Under the pieces are notes generated by a model that was given only the letters and a program-made list of their open reading frames with translations, was not told where the DNA came from and did no database searches. A stretch of 14,039 bases of DNA from Bifidobacterium breve. GTDB taxonomy: Bacteria > Actinomycetota > Actinomycetes > S36-B12. Both the position numbers and the translations under genes were made by a program. The stretch covers positions 1 to 14,039 of the forward strand of contig CAMDKJ010000025.1 of the NCBI GenBank assembly GCA_945900705.1. Direction: 5' to 3'. Positions 7,230-14,039 of this stretch are shown here, piece after piece (the first letter of the stretch is position 1; each line of letters begins with the position of its first letter).

Positions 7230-8588
7230 CTATGCAGAGCGTGGACGCATGCGCGGGGCCAAGATGACTCCCACCACCGCCATTACTGCTGAAATGACCC
7301 ACAGGAGCGCGTAGGTCGTAGGGGTTGCCCCTTGACCGGCGACCGCGGCCGCGTAGAACAAACCCAATAATGCAGTGACAGCAACCACTAATACCGAGTC
7401 AACAATCTGCAGGGCAGCCGAGTTAACCCCTTGATCTGATGCTGGTGAAAGCCGCATGGTTTGAACTGAAACCGAAGGCATGGCAAGCCCCATCCCAAAA
7501 GCACCCGCCGCCCACGATATCGACGCAATCCATACGGGGAGTTCAGTGAGCACCACAAGTGGCAGACTAAATAGACATCCGGCCACGATCAATGCACCCA
7601 GTCGAACGATCGGCGCCCTATCAGCATCACCGGATAACCGACTTTGCGCAAATGAACCCGCCGCCCAGAAAACCGCCGACACCGCAATCGTTAAGCCAGC
7701 GATGGTGTAACTCACTCCCCTGGTTTCAACAAGGGCCAACGGGACGAAGACCTCCGCTGAAAAGAATGCTGCAGCGATGATGCCGCGCATCATGATGGTT
7801 GCCGGTAGGCCCCGCGCCATCAGTAATGCGCCTTTCGGCACCAAGTGCTTGCCGGCAATAATTAGCGGCACGAACCCCAAAGCTGCTTCAACCACTCCCA
7901 TGAGGCTGGCTCGCGCTAGGCCATCTTGAATCGCCACCAGCCCAATCGTCGCGACGATGCCAGCACCAATCCGACTAGCAACGGCGGTACTGGGCGTGCC
8001 ACCTTGATAGGCACCCATTCTCGGGAGCATCAGCAACATCGGCAGGATCACAAAGAAGGGGACGAGCCAAAAGACCACCCGCCAACCAATGTTGTCGGTT
8101 AGCCACCCGGCGACTACTGGACCAACCAGCGAAGGAACAATCCATGCGGTTGATAGGAGTAGGAACGCTTTGGGGCGCAGTGACTCTGGATAGGCACGGG
8201 CAATCAGGACATACACCGCGACGATGATCGCCCCGGCACCCACCCCCTGCAATGCACGACCAGAAACAAGCACCAAGTAATTAGGCGCAAACCCTGCAAC
8301 TAGTGAGCCGGCCGCTAATGCAAAGACTCCACCGATCAGTGAGCCTCGCGGTCCGCGCTCATCACAGCGCAACCCCGCGATGACCATTGCCAAAATCGAT
8401 GCAACGATGTAGGCATTAAACGCCCAGGTGTAACCGCCTAAAGCTTTTAGCTCCAGCGCCATCGCGGGCATGGCGGTTGCGGTCGCCCAGGCTTCGAATC
8501 CCACCAAGGTCATCACCGAAACGATTCCGAGCGTGAAGGTGATTCGTGTTCGACTCAGTAAGCCGTCAGGTAAGTCAGTTTCGGTCAT
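7230..8588 (-). CDS. MFS transporter, drug-efflux-like
   Basis: A 452-residue major facilitator protein starting at the ATG at 8588 (MTETDLPDGLLSRTR), 13 bp after the DUF3039 stop. An ATG at 8690 in the same frame would overlap that gene by 89 bp and add a soluble 34-residue leader unlike the family. Hydrophobic helices fill the chain; I estimate 12 to 14 spans. An A-like motif GLRCDERGPRGSLIGG follows the second helix, and WIVPSLVGPVVAGWL resembles motif C of drug/proton antiporters. LVSGRALQGVGAGAII is the usual helix-4 signature of the DHA2/EmrB-like groups. The substrate is unknown, and the gene order does not reveal it. It is followed after 54 bp by the amino-acid ABC genes on the same strand. 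Confidence 0.88.
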   Translation of the reverse strand: MTETDLPDGLLSRTRITFTLGIVSVMTLVGFEAWATATAMPAMALELKALGGYTWAFNAYIVASILAMVIAGLRCDERGPRGSLIGGVFALAAGSLVAGFAPNYLVLVSGRALQGVGAGAIIVAVYVLIARAYPESLRPKAFLLLSTAWIVPSLVGPVVAGWLTDNIGWRVVFWLVPFFVILPMLLMLPRMGAYQGGTPSTAVASRIGAGIVATIGLVAIQDGLARASLMGVVEAALGFVPLIIAGKHLVPKGALLMARGLPATIMMRGIIAAAFFSAEVFVPLALVETRGVSYTIAGLTIAVSAVFWAAGSFAQSRLSGDADRAPIVRLGALIVAGCLFSLPLVVLTELPVWIASISWAAGAFGMGLAMPSVSVQTMRLSPASDQGVNSAALQIVDSVLVVAVTALLGLFYAAAVAGQGATPTTYALLWVISAVMAVVGVILAPRMRPRSA

Positions 8589-8601
8589 GATCCCCGAGCG
8601 C

Positions 8602-8925
8602 TCAGGTATCTTTGCCTGGCTTGCCACCACGACCCAAACCCGCGTGAATTTTCTCGCAGTCCGGGCAGATCGGGAATCGAGATGGATCACGATTCGGAAT
8701 CCAAGTCTTGCCGCATAAAGCCTTGACCGGTGAACCGGTCACCGCGCTCTCAACGATCTTGTTCTTTTCAACGTAGTGGGCAAAACGCTCATGATCGCCG
8801 TCATCGGTCGATGCCGTGCGCTCCTCGAGCAATGTGCCCCCCGATAGGCCCGGGGACTCCAAGGGAGCAAGTGTCTCCATCGAAGGGGCGGCTAAACTCA
8901 ACGTAGTGGCTGGCCTGGCGCTCAT
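8602..8925 (-). CDS. DUF3039 family protein
   Basis: A small soluble protein (107 residues) of a conserved actinobacterial family without known function. The core DDGDHERFAHYVEKNKI..SPVKALCGKTWIPNRDP..FPICPDCEKIHAGL is the family signature. ALCGK plus the CPDC pair could form a metal site with the upstream His residues, which is inference. The start is ambiguous. The ATG at 8925 has no Shine-Dalgarno but is preceded at exactly 6 nt by TAGACT, fitting a leaderless mRNA. The internal ATG at 8880 gives METLAPLES, which resembles the N-terminus of relatives as I remember them, but has no ribosome site either. It is the first gene of a five-gene directon (13 bp to the MFS gene) and is divergent from the ornithine carbamoyltransferase gene. 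Confidence 0.85.
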   Translation of the reverse strand: MSARPATTLSLAAPSMETLAPLESPGLSGGTLLEERTASTDDGDHERFAHYVEKNKIVESAVTGSPVKALCGKTWIPNRDPSRFPICPDCEKIHAGLGRGGKPGKDT

Positions 8926-8931
8926 GGCCTT

Positions 8932-8937
8932 AGTCTA
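8932..8937 (-). promoter_or_regulatory. Candidate -10 hexamer for leaderless DUF3039 transcript
   Basis: Reverse-strand TAGACT, then AAGGCC (6 nt), then the ATG at 8925. No recognisable -35 box. It would drive the leftward directon. Confidence 0.3.
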
Positions 8938-8998
8938 CGTGGGCGAGGTGAGGGGGCCCAGACTGTTGTCCCAGCCACCGGCCAAGGCGGCAGCGGAG

Positions 8999-9004
8999 TA
9001 ACGT
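8999..9004 (+). promoter_or_regulatory. Candidate -10 hexamer for leaderless ornithine carbamoyltransferase transcript
   Basis: TAACGT, then TCGCGG (6 nt), then the GTG at 9011. A GGAG at 8995-8998 is 12 nt from the GTG, too far for a good ribosome site. The 85-bp divergent gap (8926-9010) thus holds candidate promoters at both ends. Confidence 0.33.
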
Positions 9005-9010
9005 TCGCGG

Positions 9011-10030
9011 GTGACGTTATTTGGGCGCGACTTCCTTAAGGAGTCAGATTTCACTGCGGCGGAGCTAAATTCGCTGCTGGCACTTGCGGCTGAGTTAAAA
9101 GCCCAACGCCAGGTGGGCAAAGAAAATCCACGCCTTCTCGGCAAGCAACTCGCGCTCATTTTCGCGAAATCCTCGACCCGTACTCGCATTGCGTTCGAAG
9201 TTGCCATGCGCGACCAAGGGGGTCATGTCACCGTCCTAGATCCGGCCTCCTCCCAAATTGGCCATAAAGAGTCAATCGCCGACACGGCGCGCGTTCTCTC
9301 ACGAATTTTTGATGGCATCGAATATCGCGGACACGGGCAGGTGATCGTCGAAGAACTTGCTGAATTCTCTGACGTCCCGGTCTATAACGGGCTGACCGAC
9401 GAATGGCATCCAACCCAAATGCTGGCGGACTTCCTCACCATGTATGAGTACGCAGGGGTCGAGCACTCAGGCGGTGACCAATTGCGGTACTCGTATGTCG
9501 GTGATGCTCGAAGCAACATGGGCAACTCGCTAATGGTGATGGGCGCGATCATGGGGGCCGATGTCCGCATCGTTGCACCCAAATCACTGTGGCCAGAGCC
9601 GCAAGTGCAGGAGCTGGCGCAGGAGCGCGCGCGACAAAGTGGTGCGTCAATACTCATCACCGACGACGTAGCTCATGGGCTTTCGGGTGCGCAATTTGTG
9701 CACACTGACATCTGGGTGTCGATGGGCGAAAGTACCGAGACCTGGGACTCCCGCGTTGCCGTTTTAAAGCCATACCGCGTGGACGAAGACCTGATGGCAC
9801 TTACCGGCAATGCCGAGGCCAAGTTCATGCACTGCCTACCTGCGTATCACGATCAAAACACCGAGATTGGGCGCGAAGTTGCCCAGCGCTTTGGGCTGAT
9901 CGACGGAGTTGAAGTTTCTGACGCCGTGTTCAACTCCAGCGCCAGCATCGTTTTCGATCAAGCCGAAAATCGAATGCACTCAATCAAAGCAGTGCTTGTC
10001 GCCACCCTTTGTGACGAAACAGTTAATTAA
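9011..10030 (+). CDS. argF: Ornithine carbamoyltransferase (long ArgI/ArcB-like form)
   Basis: Catalyses carbamoyl phosphate + ornithine to citrulline + phosphate (EC 2.1.3.3), or the reverse phosphorolysis in the arginine deiminase pathway. The 339-residue chain has the carbamoyl-phosphate loop SSTRTR (54-59), SQIGHKES (81-88), the HPTQ motif (133-136), VGDARSNMGNS, the ornithine-binding DIWVSMGE (233-240) and HCLP (274-277), so all catalytic elements are intact. Length and the N-terminus (GRDFLKESDFTAAELNSLL) resemble E. coli ArgI and catabolic ArcB rather than the shorter ArgF I associate with actinobacterial arg operons. No arginine biosynthesis or deiminase gene is next to it, so anabolic versus catabolic use is open; arcB is the alternative symbol. 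It starts with GTG, and its stop lies in a palindrome shared with pckG. Confidence 0.93.
   Translation: MTLFGRDFLKESDFTAAELNSLLALAAELKAQRQVGKENPRLLGKQLALIFAKSSTRTRIAFEVAMRDQGGHVTVLDPASSQIGHKESIADTARVLSRIFDGIEYRGHGQVIVEELAEFSDVPVYNGLTDEWHPTQMLADFLTMYEYAGVEHSGGDQLRYSYVGDARSNMGNSLMVMGAIMGADVRIVAPKSLWPEPQVQELAQERARQSGASILITDDVAHGLSGAQFVHTDIWVSMGESTETWDSRVAVLKPYRVDEDLMALTGNAEAKFMHCLPAYHDQNTEIGREVAQRFGLIDGVEVSDAVFNSSASIVFDQAENRMHSIKAVLVATLCDETVN
10023..10030. other. TTAATTAA palindrome holding both stop codons of convergent genes
   Basis: The last codons of the ornithine carbamoyltransferase gene are GTT AAT TAA (ending at 10030), and the reverse-strand stop TAA of pckG is 10025-10023. The genes overlap by exactly this 8-bp palindrome and leave no spacer, so any intrinsic terminator of either gene must lie inside the other coding region. 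Confidence 0.9.
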
Positions 10031-11843
10031 GCCGAGCCCTAAGAGCCGACAATTGACCACGCAGGGCCGCGGGAATTCGGTCGCCGAACTTGTCGTAGTA
10101 CGCCTCGGTGAGATCGGATTCGGCCAACCATGAATCCTTATCTATCGCGAATAGCTCAGCAATTTGAGCGTCCGAGATATCCAAGCCGGCGAAGTTGAGG
10201 GCACCTGGCGCTGGGATCCGACCTATTGGAGTTTCAATCGCCTCGGTTTCGCCATCAAGGCGCTGGATAATCCACTCGAGCACACGCGAGTTCTCACCGA
10301 ACCCCGGCCACAGGAATTTGCCATTTGCGTCTTTTCGGAACCAGTTAACCGCGTAGATCTTCGGCAGCTTGTCAGCGGCGGTGAAACCGCCCACCGCCAA
10401 CCAGTGACCCCAGTAGTCGGCCATGTTGTAGCCGCAGAACGGGAGCATTGCGAAGGGGTCGCGGCGCAGTTCACCAACCGCCCCTACGGCCGCCGCAGTG
10501 GTCTCACTCGAAACACTTGAGCCCATGAATACCCCGTGCTCCCAGTCAAATGACTCGGTAACCAGTGGCACATTTGTTGCTCGGCGCCCACCGAACAAAA
10601 TGGCATCAATTGGCACACCCGCTGGGTCTTCCCAGTTCGGCGCAATTGACGGGCACTGACCGGCTGGCGCCGTGAAGCGCGCATTGGGATGAGCCGACAA
10701 CTCTCCGGAATCCGGCGTCCAATCCTGGCCCTTCCAGTCGATGAGGTGCGCTGGAGCCTGCGGTGTCATACCTTCCCACCAGATATCACCGTCATCGGTG
10801 AGAGCAACGTTGGTGAAAATGCAGTTGGCATCGAGTGACGCGATCGCATTTGCATTGGTTTCCATGCCGGTGCCCGGAGCCACTCCGAAGAACCCTGCCT
10901 CTGGGTTGATCGCATAAAGGCGGCCATCGTCACCAAATCGCATCCACGCGATGTCATCGCCGATAGTTTCGACTTTCCAGTTCGGGATTGTCGGTACCAG
11001 CATCGCAAGGTTGGTCTTACCGCATGCCGACGGGAACGCCGCTGTTATGTAGTGGACGTGATTGGTCGGAGAGGTCAACTTCAAAATAAGCATGTGCTCA
11101 GCTAGCCAGCCTTCATCACGGGCCATCGCTGAAGCGATGCGCAGTGCGAAGCACTTCTTGCCGAGCAGGGCGTTGCCGCCGTATCCCGAACCGAAAGACC
11201 AGATTTCACGGGTCTCGGGAAAGTGCACTATGTACTTCTCGTCATTGCATGGCCACTTGACTTCATCACGCGACTGGCCGGCTGCATCAATCAGCGGGTA
11301 GCCAACGGAGTGCAGGGCCGGGACGAATTCGCCCTTATCGCCAATTTGATCTAGCGCAGCCTGGCCCATTCGGGTCATGATCCGCATGTTGACAACTACA
11401 TAAGGTGAGTCGGTGATTTCGACGCCAAGTTGCGAGATCCGTGAACCGAGCGGACCCATTGAGAACGGCACCACATACATCGTGCGGCCACGCATTGAGC
11501 CCTCGAACAGCCCTCGCAATTTGGCCCGCATCTCCGACGGTTCTGACCAGTTGTTAGTTGGGCCAGCGTCAATCTCGCGCTGTGAGCAAATGAATGTGCG
11601 GTCTTCGACTCGTGCTACATCACTTGGGCTTGAGCGCGCAAGAAATGAATTCGGGCGGATCTTCGGATTCAGCTGAATCATCGTGCCGGAGGCAACCATC
11701 AACTTGGTTAGACGGTGCCACTCGTCTTCAGAACCGTCGCACCACTCCACGCGATCCGGCTTTGCCAGCCCGGCCATCTCTTCTACCCACTCGAGCAGCT
11801 GCTTATTTTTGGTCGGGGGATTTTCTATGCCCGGGATGGTCAT
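10023..11843 (-). CDS. pckG: Phosphoenolpyruvate carboxykinase (GTP)
   Basis: Interconverts oxaloacetate + GTP and PEP + CO2 + GDP, the entry step of gluconeogenesis and a main anaplerotic node in actinobacteria. The 606-residue length is standard for the GTP-dependent family. Visible landmarks: the substrate R-loop region near ASGTMIQLNPK (51-61), YGGNALLGKKCFALRI (221-236), the P-loop FPSACGKTN (270-278) with reactive C274, the metal-binding GDDIAWMRF (295-303), NPEAGFFGVAPGTG (313-326), and NWFRKDANGKFLWPGFGEN near the C-terminus. This is the GTP, not the ATP, type. The ATG has GGAG (11850-11853) at 6-nt spacing. It has its own 111-bp upstream region with a possible CRP/GlxR-like box, so it is probably a separate transcript. 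Confidence 0.97.
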   Translation of the reverse strand: MTIPGIENPPTKNKQLLEWVEEMAGLAKPDRVEWCDGSEDEWHRLTKLMVASGTMIQLNPKIRPNSFLARSSPSDVARVEDRTFICSQREIDAGPTNNWSEPSEMRAKLRGLFEGSMRGRTMYVVPFSMGPLGSRISQLGVEITDSPYVVVNMRIMTRMGQAALDQIGDKGEFVPALHSVGYPLIDAAGQSRDEVKWPCNDEKYIVHFPETREIWSFGSGYGGNALLGKKCFALRIASAMARDEGWLAEHMLILKLTSPTNHVHYITAAFPSACGKTNLAMLVPTIPNWKVETIGDDIAWMRFGDDGRLYAINPEAGFFGVAPGTGMETNANAIASLDANCIFTNVALTDDGDIWWEGMTPQAPAHLIDWKGQDWTPDSGELSAHPNARFTAPAGQCPSIAPNWEDPAGVPIDAILFGGRRATNVPLVTESFDWEHGVFMGSSVSSETTAAAVGAVGELRRDPFAMLPFCGYNMADYWGHWLAVGGFTAADKLPKIYAVNWFRKDANGKFLWPGFGENSRVLEWIIQRLDGETEAIETPIGRIPAPGALNFAGLDISDAQIAELFAIDKDSWLAESDLTEAYYDKFGDRIPAALRGQLSALRARLN

Positions 11844-11945
11844 TCACGGCTCCAAATTCGAGGCGAAGCATGGTAATTAGTGTTAGGGACATCATGATGC
11901 CTGACGGGCGACCTTGTTGACCAGACAACCGTTAAAAATCGCAGT

Positions 11946-11961
11946 TGTGACGAACTACACA
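11946..11961. promoter_or_regulatory. Possible CRP/GlxR-like binding site upstream of pckG
   Basis: TGTGACGAACTACACA matches the TGTGA-N6-TCACA consensus of CRP-family regulators at 9 of 10 positions. It overlaps the stop codon of the SGNH gene and lies about 103 bp upstream of the pckG ATG, a reasonable place for an activator. This is a single motif match, so confidence is low. Confidence 0.3.
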
Positions 11962-12596
11962 GGGCTGGGCCCGGGCTTGATAAGGGGCGGGTAGGCCCGG
12001 GCGATGGCCTCATTCATGATGCGGGCAAATGCCCGTGCCCCCGCCGGGCGCAAATGCGCCCCATCGTCATAAAGCCATTCTGCGGCGTGCCGGCTGGCCG
12101 CCCAATTCCAGTCAATTATGTGTACTTGCTCGGCCGGAAACCGTGACTCACAACGGCGGAGCATCTTGTTGTTGACCGGCTCCCAGAGCCGAGGCACCTT
12201 TATTGTCACCAAGAACACTTTGCGGGTTGGGCCCGCGGCCTGGACTAGTTGCTTGCAGGTTTTGATGGGATATGACCCATTAGTACCCAAATGCACTATG
12301 ACGTTCTGCGCTAGGCCACTACCAAGCTTGCGCAAGATACCCGGACCGGTCGCCGCCTGCCGGCTCACCGCCGCATCGACAAGGGTGAAATCCTGACGGT
12401 TGAGCAGATTCCACTTGGCCCCGAGCATCACTGAATCGCCGATGGCGACCCTGGTGCCCGCCCCACTGGTATCTGGTTTTGCCTGCGCAATTGTTGTCGG
12501 CATCAGAGCGATTATGGATACTCCAAGCACGACCGCCGCAATCCGTCTAAACCCGCGAAGCAACACGTGATTACCGTACGTGACCGTCTTCGTCAC
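11955..12596 (-). CDS. Secreted SGNH/GDSL-type hydrolase
   Basis: A 213-residue exported esterase-fold protein. Residues about 1-39 form a signal peptide (RGFRR, then AAVVLGVSIIALMPTTIAQA, cleavage before KPDTS). The SGNH blocks are present: AIGDSVMLGA with nucleophile S55, HLGTNG with N106, and DDGAH with D178 and H181. A Gly of block II (about G84 or G86) is plausible. The set resembles the stand-alone SGNH domain found at the C-terminus of OatA-like cell-wall O-acetyltransferases, so an acyl-ester (acetyl) substrate on wall glycans is likely but unproven. The GTG start overlaps the P-type ATPase stop as GTGA, implying coupling; a GTG ten codons later (MLLRGFRR) is an alternative start giving a shorter signal peptide. 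Confidence 0.82.
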   Translation of the reverse strand: MTKTVTYGNHVLLRGFRRIAAVVLGVSIIALMPTTIAQAKPDTSGAGTRVAIGDSVMLGAKWNLLNRQDFTLVDAAVSRQAATGPGILRKLGSGLAQNVIVHLGTNGSYPIKTCKQLVQAAGPTRKVFLVTIKVPRLWEPVNNKMLRRCESRFPAEQVHIIDWNWAASRHAAEWLYDDGAHLRPAGARAFARIMNEAIARAYPPLIKPGPSPV

Positions 12597-14038
12597 GTGC
12601 TAATCGATCTAAAACTTCGTAGTCGCAGGGAGTTTGCCACCACGAACACCGATGAGAATGCCATTGCCGCACCAGCTAGCAGTGGGTTGAGTAGCCCAAC
12701 CGCGGCTAGCGGAATCATCGCGACGTTGTAAGCGAAAGCCCAGAACAAGTTGCCCTTGATTATCCGCAGGGTGCGCCGGGCTAATCGAATCGCGTCAACC
12801 GCGGCTAAAAGATCATTTCGCACCAGTGTGATATCGCTGGCCTCGATAGCCACATCTGATCCTGAACTCATTGCAATGCCAAGATCGGCTTGCACCAATG
12901 CCGCCGCATCATTAACTCCATCGCCAACCATTGCTACGACTTTGCCAGATTGCTGAGCAGCAACGACCAATGCGATTTTATCTTCGGGGTGCACCTCGGC
13001 TACCACATCATCGATGCCCACCTCAGCCGCAACCTTTGTCGCAACGGCTAGTGAATCACCGCTAAGCATTGTGGTGGAGATGCCCATTCGCGTAAGTTCG
13101 TCTATCGCTTTCCTGCTTGTCGGGCGTACCGTGTCGGCCAGCGCTATCAAGCCGAGAAGTTCTTCGTCACTCGAAATCGCTACTACCGCCGAGCCTGACA
13201 AACCCGCTTCAGTAATGGCGCCGGTGAACCAGGTCGGCGCAGTTCCAGACACCTGTTCAAGTACCCAACTAGGTCGGCCAACTCTTAGCAGTTTGCCATC
13301 AGCCCTAGCCGCCGCACCGCGGCCTGGTGAATTGATGAATTCGGTAATGGCGATTGGCTTACTGCCCGCAACCGCGGCCGCAACAATCGCGCGCGCTAAC
13401 GGGTGCTCGCTGTATGCCTCAACACTTGCGGTCAAAGTGAGCACCTCAGCGATATCGCGCCCCGGAGCCACTGTCACTTTTTGGACCGCCATCAGGCCCG
13501 TGGTGATTGTTCCGGTTTTATCAAGCATCATCGAATCAATGCGCCGGCTTTGTTCTAGGGTTTCGGGGCCGCGCAGCACAATGCCCAATTGCGCGCCTCG
13601 CCCGGTGCCGACCAGCAGTGCGATCGGGGTAGCCAGGCCGAGTGCACACGGGCAGGCGATGATCACGACCGCAACCGCCGACGCAAACGCCGCCTGTAGG
13701 TCACCGGTGACAATAAGCCAGATAACAAGGGTGGCAAGGGCTAACCCCAGCACTATCGGGACAAACACTGCCGCTATGCGATCAGCTAGCCGTTGAATCG
13801 GCGCCTTACCCGTTTGGGCCGCAGTGACCAACCGGGCAATTTGTGCCAATTTGGTTTGCTCACCGACACCGGTTGCCCGGATTAGTAGGCGGCCATCAAG
13901 GTTCACCGTGGCGCCGACAACCATTGAGCCAGGGCCAACCGAAACCGGAACGGACTCACCGGTTAGCAGCGCCTCGTCAATTGAGCTCTCACCGTCGATG
14001 ACTTCGCCGTCGGTTGCAATTCGCTCACCGGGTCTGGT
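12593..14038 (-). CDS. copA: Copper-type heavy-metal P1B ATPase, 5'-truncated by window edge
   Basis: ATP-driven metal exporter in the cytoplasmic membrane. The frame is open to the right edge, so the N-terminal metal-binding domain and first helices are outside; 481 residues are visible. The actuator motif LLTGES (25-29) is followed by the ion-path CPCALGLATP (CPC at 129-131), the phosphorylation site DKTGTIT (D173), the SEHPLA motif of P1B pumps, and GDGVNDAAAL in the hinge. The last helices contain YNVAMIPLAAVG and AMAFSSVFVVANSLRLR, the Tyr-Asn and Met-x-x-Ser-Ser pattern of Cu(I) pumps; this, with CPC, favours copper (or silver) over Zn/Cd. The ATG at 13924 is internal. Its stop overlaps the SGNH gene start. 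Confidence 0.93.
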   Translation of the reverse strand, partial: TRPGERIATDGEVIDGESSIDEALLTGESVPVSVGPGSMVVGATVNLDGRLLIRATGVGEQTKLAQIARLVTAAQTGKAPIQRLADRIAAVFVPIVLGLALATLVIWLIVTGDLQAAFASAVAVVIIACPCALGLATPIALLVGTGRGAQLGIVLRGPETLEQSRRIDSMMLDKTGTITTGLMAVQKVTVAPGRDIAEVLTLTASVEAYSEHPLARAIVAAAVAGSKPIAITEFINSPGRGAAARADGKLLRVGRPSWVLEQVSGTAPTWFTGAITEAGLSGSAVVAISSDEELLGLIALADTVRPTSRKAIDELTRMGISTTMLSGDSLAVATKVAAEVGIDDVVAEVHPEDKIALVVAAQQSGKVVAMVGDGVNDAAALVQADLGIAMSSGSDVAIEASDITLVRNDLLAAVDAIRLARRTLRIIKGNLFWAFAYNVAMIPLAAVGLLNPLLAGAAMAFSSVFVVANSLRLRSFRSIST

Positions 14039-14039
14039 G

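Noticed and set aside
8589..8690. N-terminal extension of the MFS protein from the ATG at 8690
   Set aside because: It overlaps the DUF3039 gene by 89 bp and is a complement shadow of its conserved cysteine region.
11916..11929. GTTG-N6-CAAC inverted repeat upstream of pckG
   Set aside because: Four-base arms are too short to distinguish from chance.
13014..13796. A 260-codon open frame on the plus strand
   Set aside because: It lies wholly antisense to the P-type ATPase, whose motifs are complete; the predicted protein is Ser/Ala/Pro-rich with no recognisable fold, as expected for a shadow frame.
1..14039. Defence, phage, CRISPR, toxin-antitoxin or insertion elements
   Set aside because: All substantial open frames are accounted for by metabolic, transport, regulatory or secreted proteins; no integrase, transposase, repeat-spacer array or terminal inverted repeats were seen.

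Overview
The window looks like a chromosomal segment of an actinobacterium (Actinomycetota) of moderate G+C content. The signs are a DUF3039 protein (a family I know essentially from Actinobacteria), a GTP-dependent PEP carboxykinase, GTG starts, and several genes that lack a Shine-Dalgarno sequence but carry a TANNNT hexamer exactly 6 nt before the start codon, as in actinobacterial leaderless transcripts. I cannot name a genus. I see no rRNA, tRNA, CRISPR array, transposase, integrase or phage gene. Coding density is very high: the longest gap between genes is about 110 bases, so no stretch over 300 bases lacks a gene.

Layout. (1) 2-1339 (+): the 3' part of a class V PLP aminotransferase / cysteine desulfurase-like enzyme, cut by the left edge. 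It meets tail-to-tail a secreted GH18 glycosidase with Ig-like C-terminal domains (1363-3168, -). (2) 3232-3879 (-): an IclR-type regulator, preceded by a 14-bp perfect inverted repeat. Upstream is an HdeD/DUF308 membrane protein (3943-4530, -). (3) 4629-8925 (-): five genes in one direction, namely DUF3039, an MFS transporter, and a polar amino-acid ABC importer (lipoprotein, permease, ATPase). The last two overlap by ATGA. (4) 9011-10030 (+): ornithine carbamoyltransferase, divergent from DUF3039. It ends in an 8-bp palindrome that also holds the stop of pckG (10023-11843, -). (5) 11955-14038 (-): the 3' part of a CopA-like copper P-type ATPase, cut by the right edge, joined by a GTGA overlap to a secreted SGNH hydrolase.

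Functionally the window is ordinary core and transport metabolism: amino-acid uptake, ornithine/carbamoyl-phosphate chemistry, gluconeogenesis at PEP/oxaloacetate, metal efflux, and two exported enzymes likely acting on glycans or acyl esters. I find no convincing new defence or mobile system. The items most worth a second look are small-scale: the start-codon architecture of the SD-less genes, the hairpin/operator in front of iclR, stop codons built into repeats or palindromes, and the coupling of an SGNH hydrolase to a copper ATPase.
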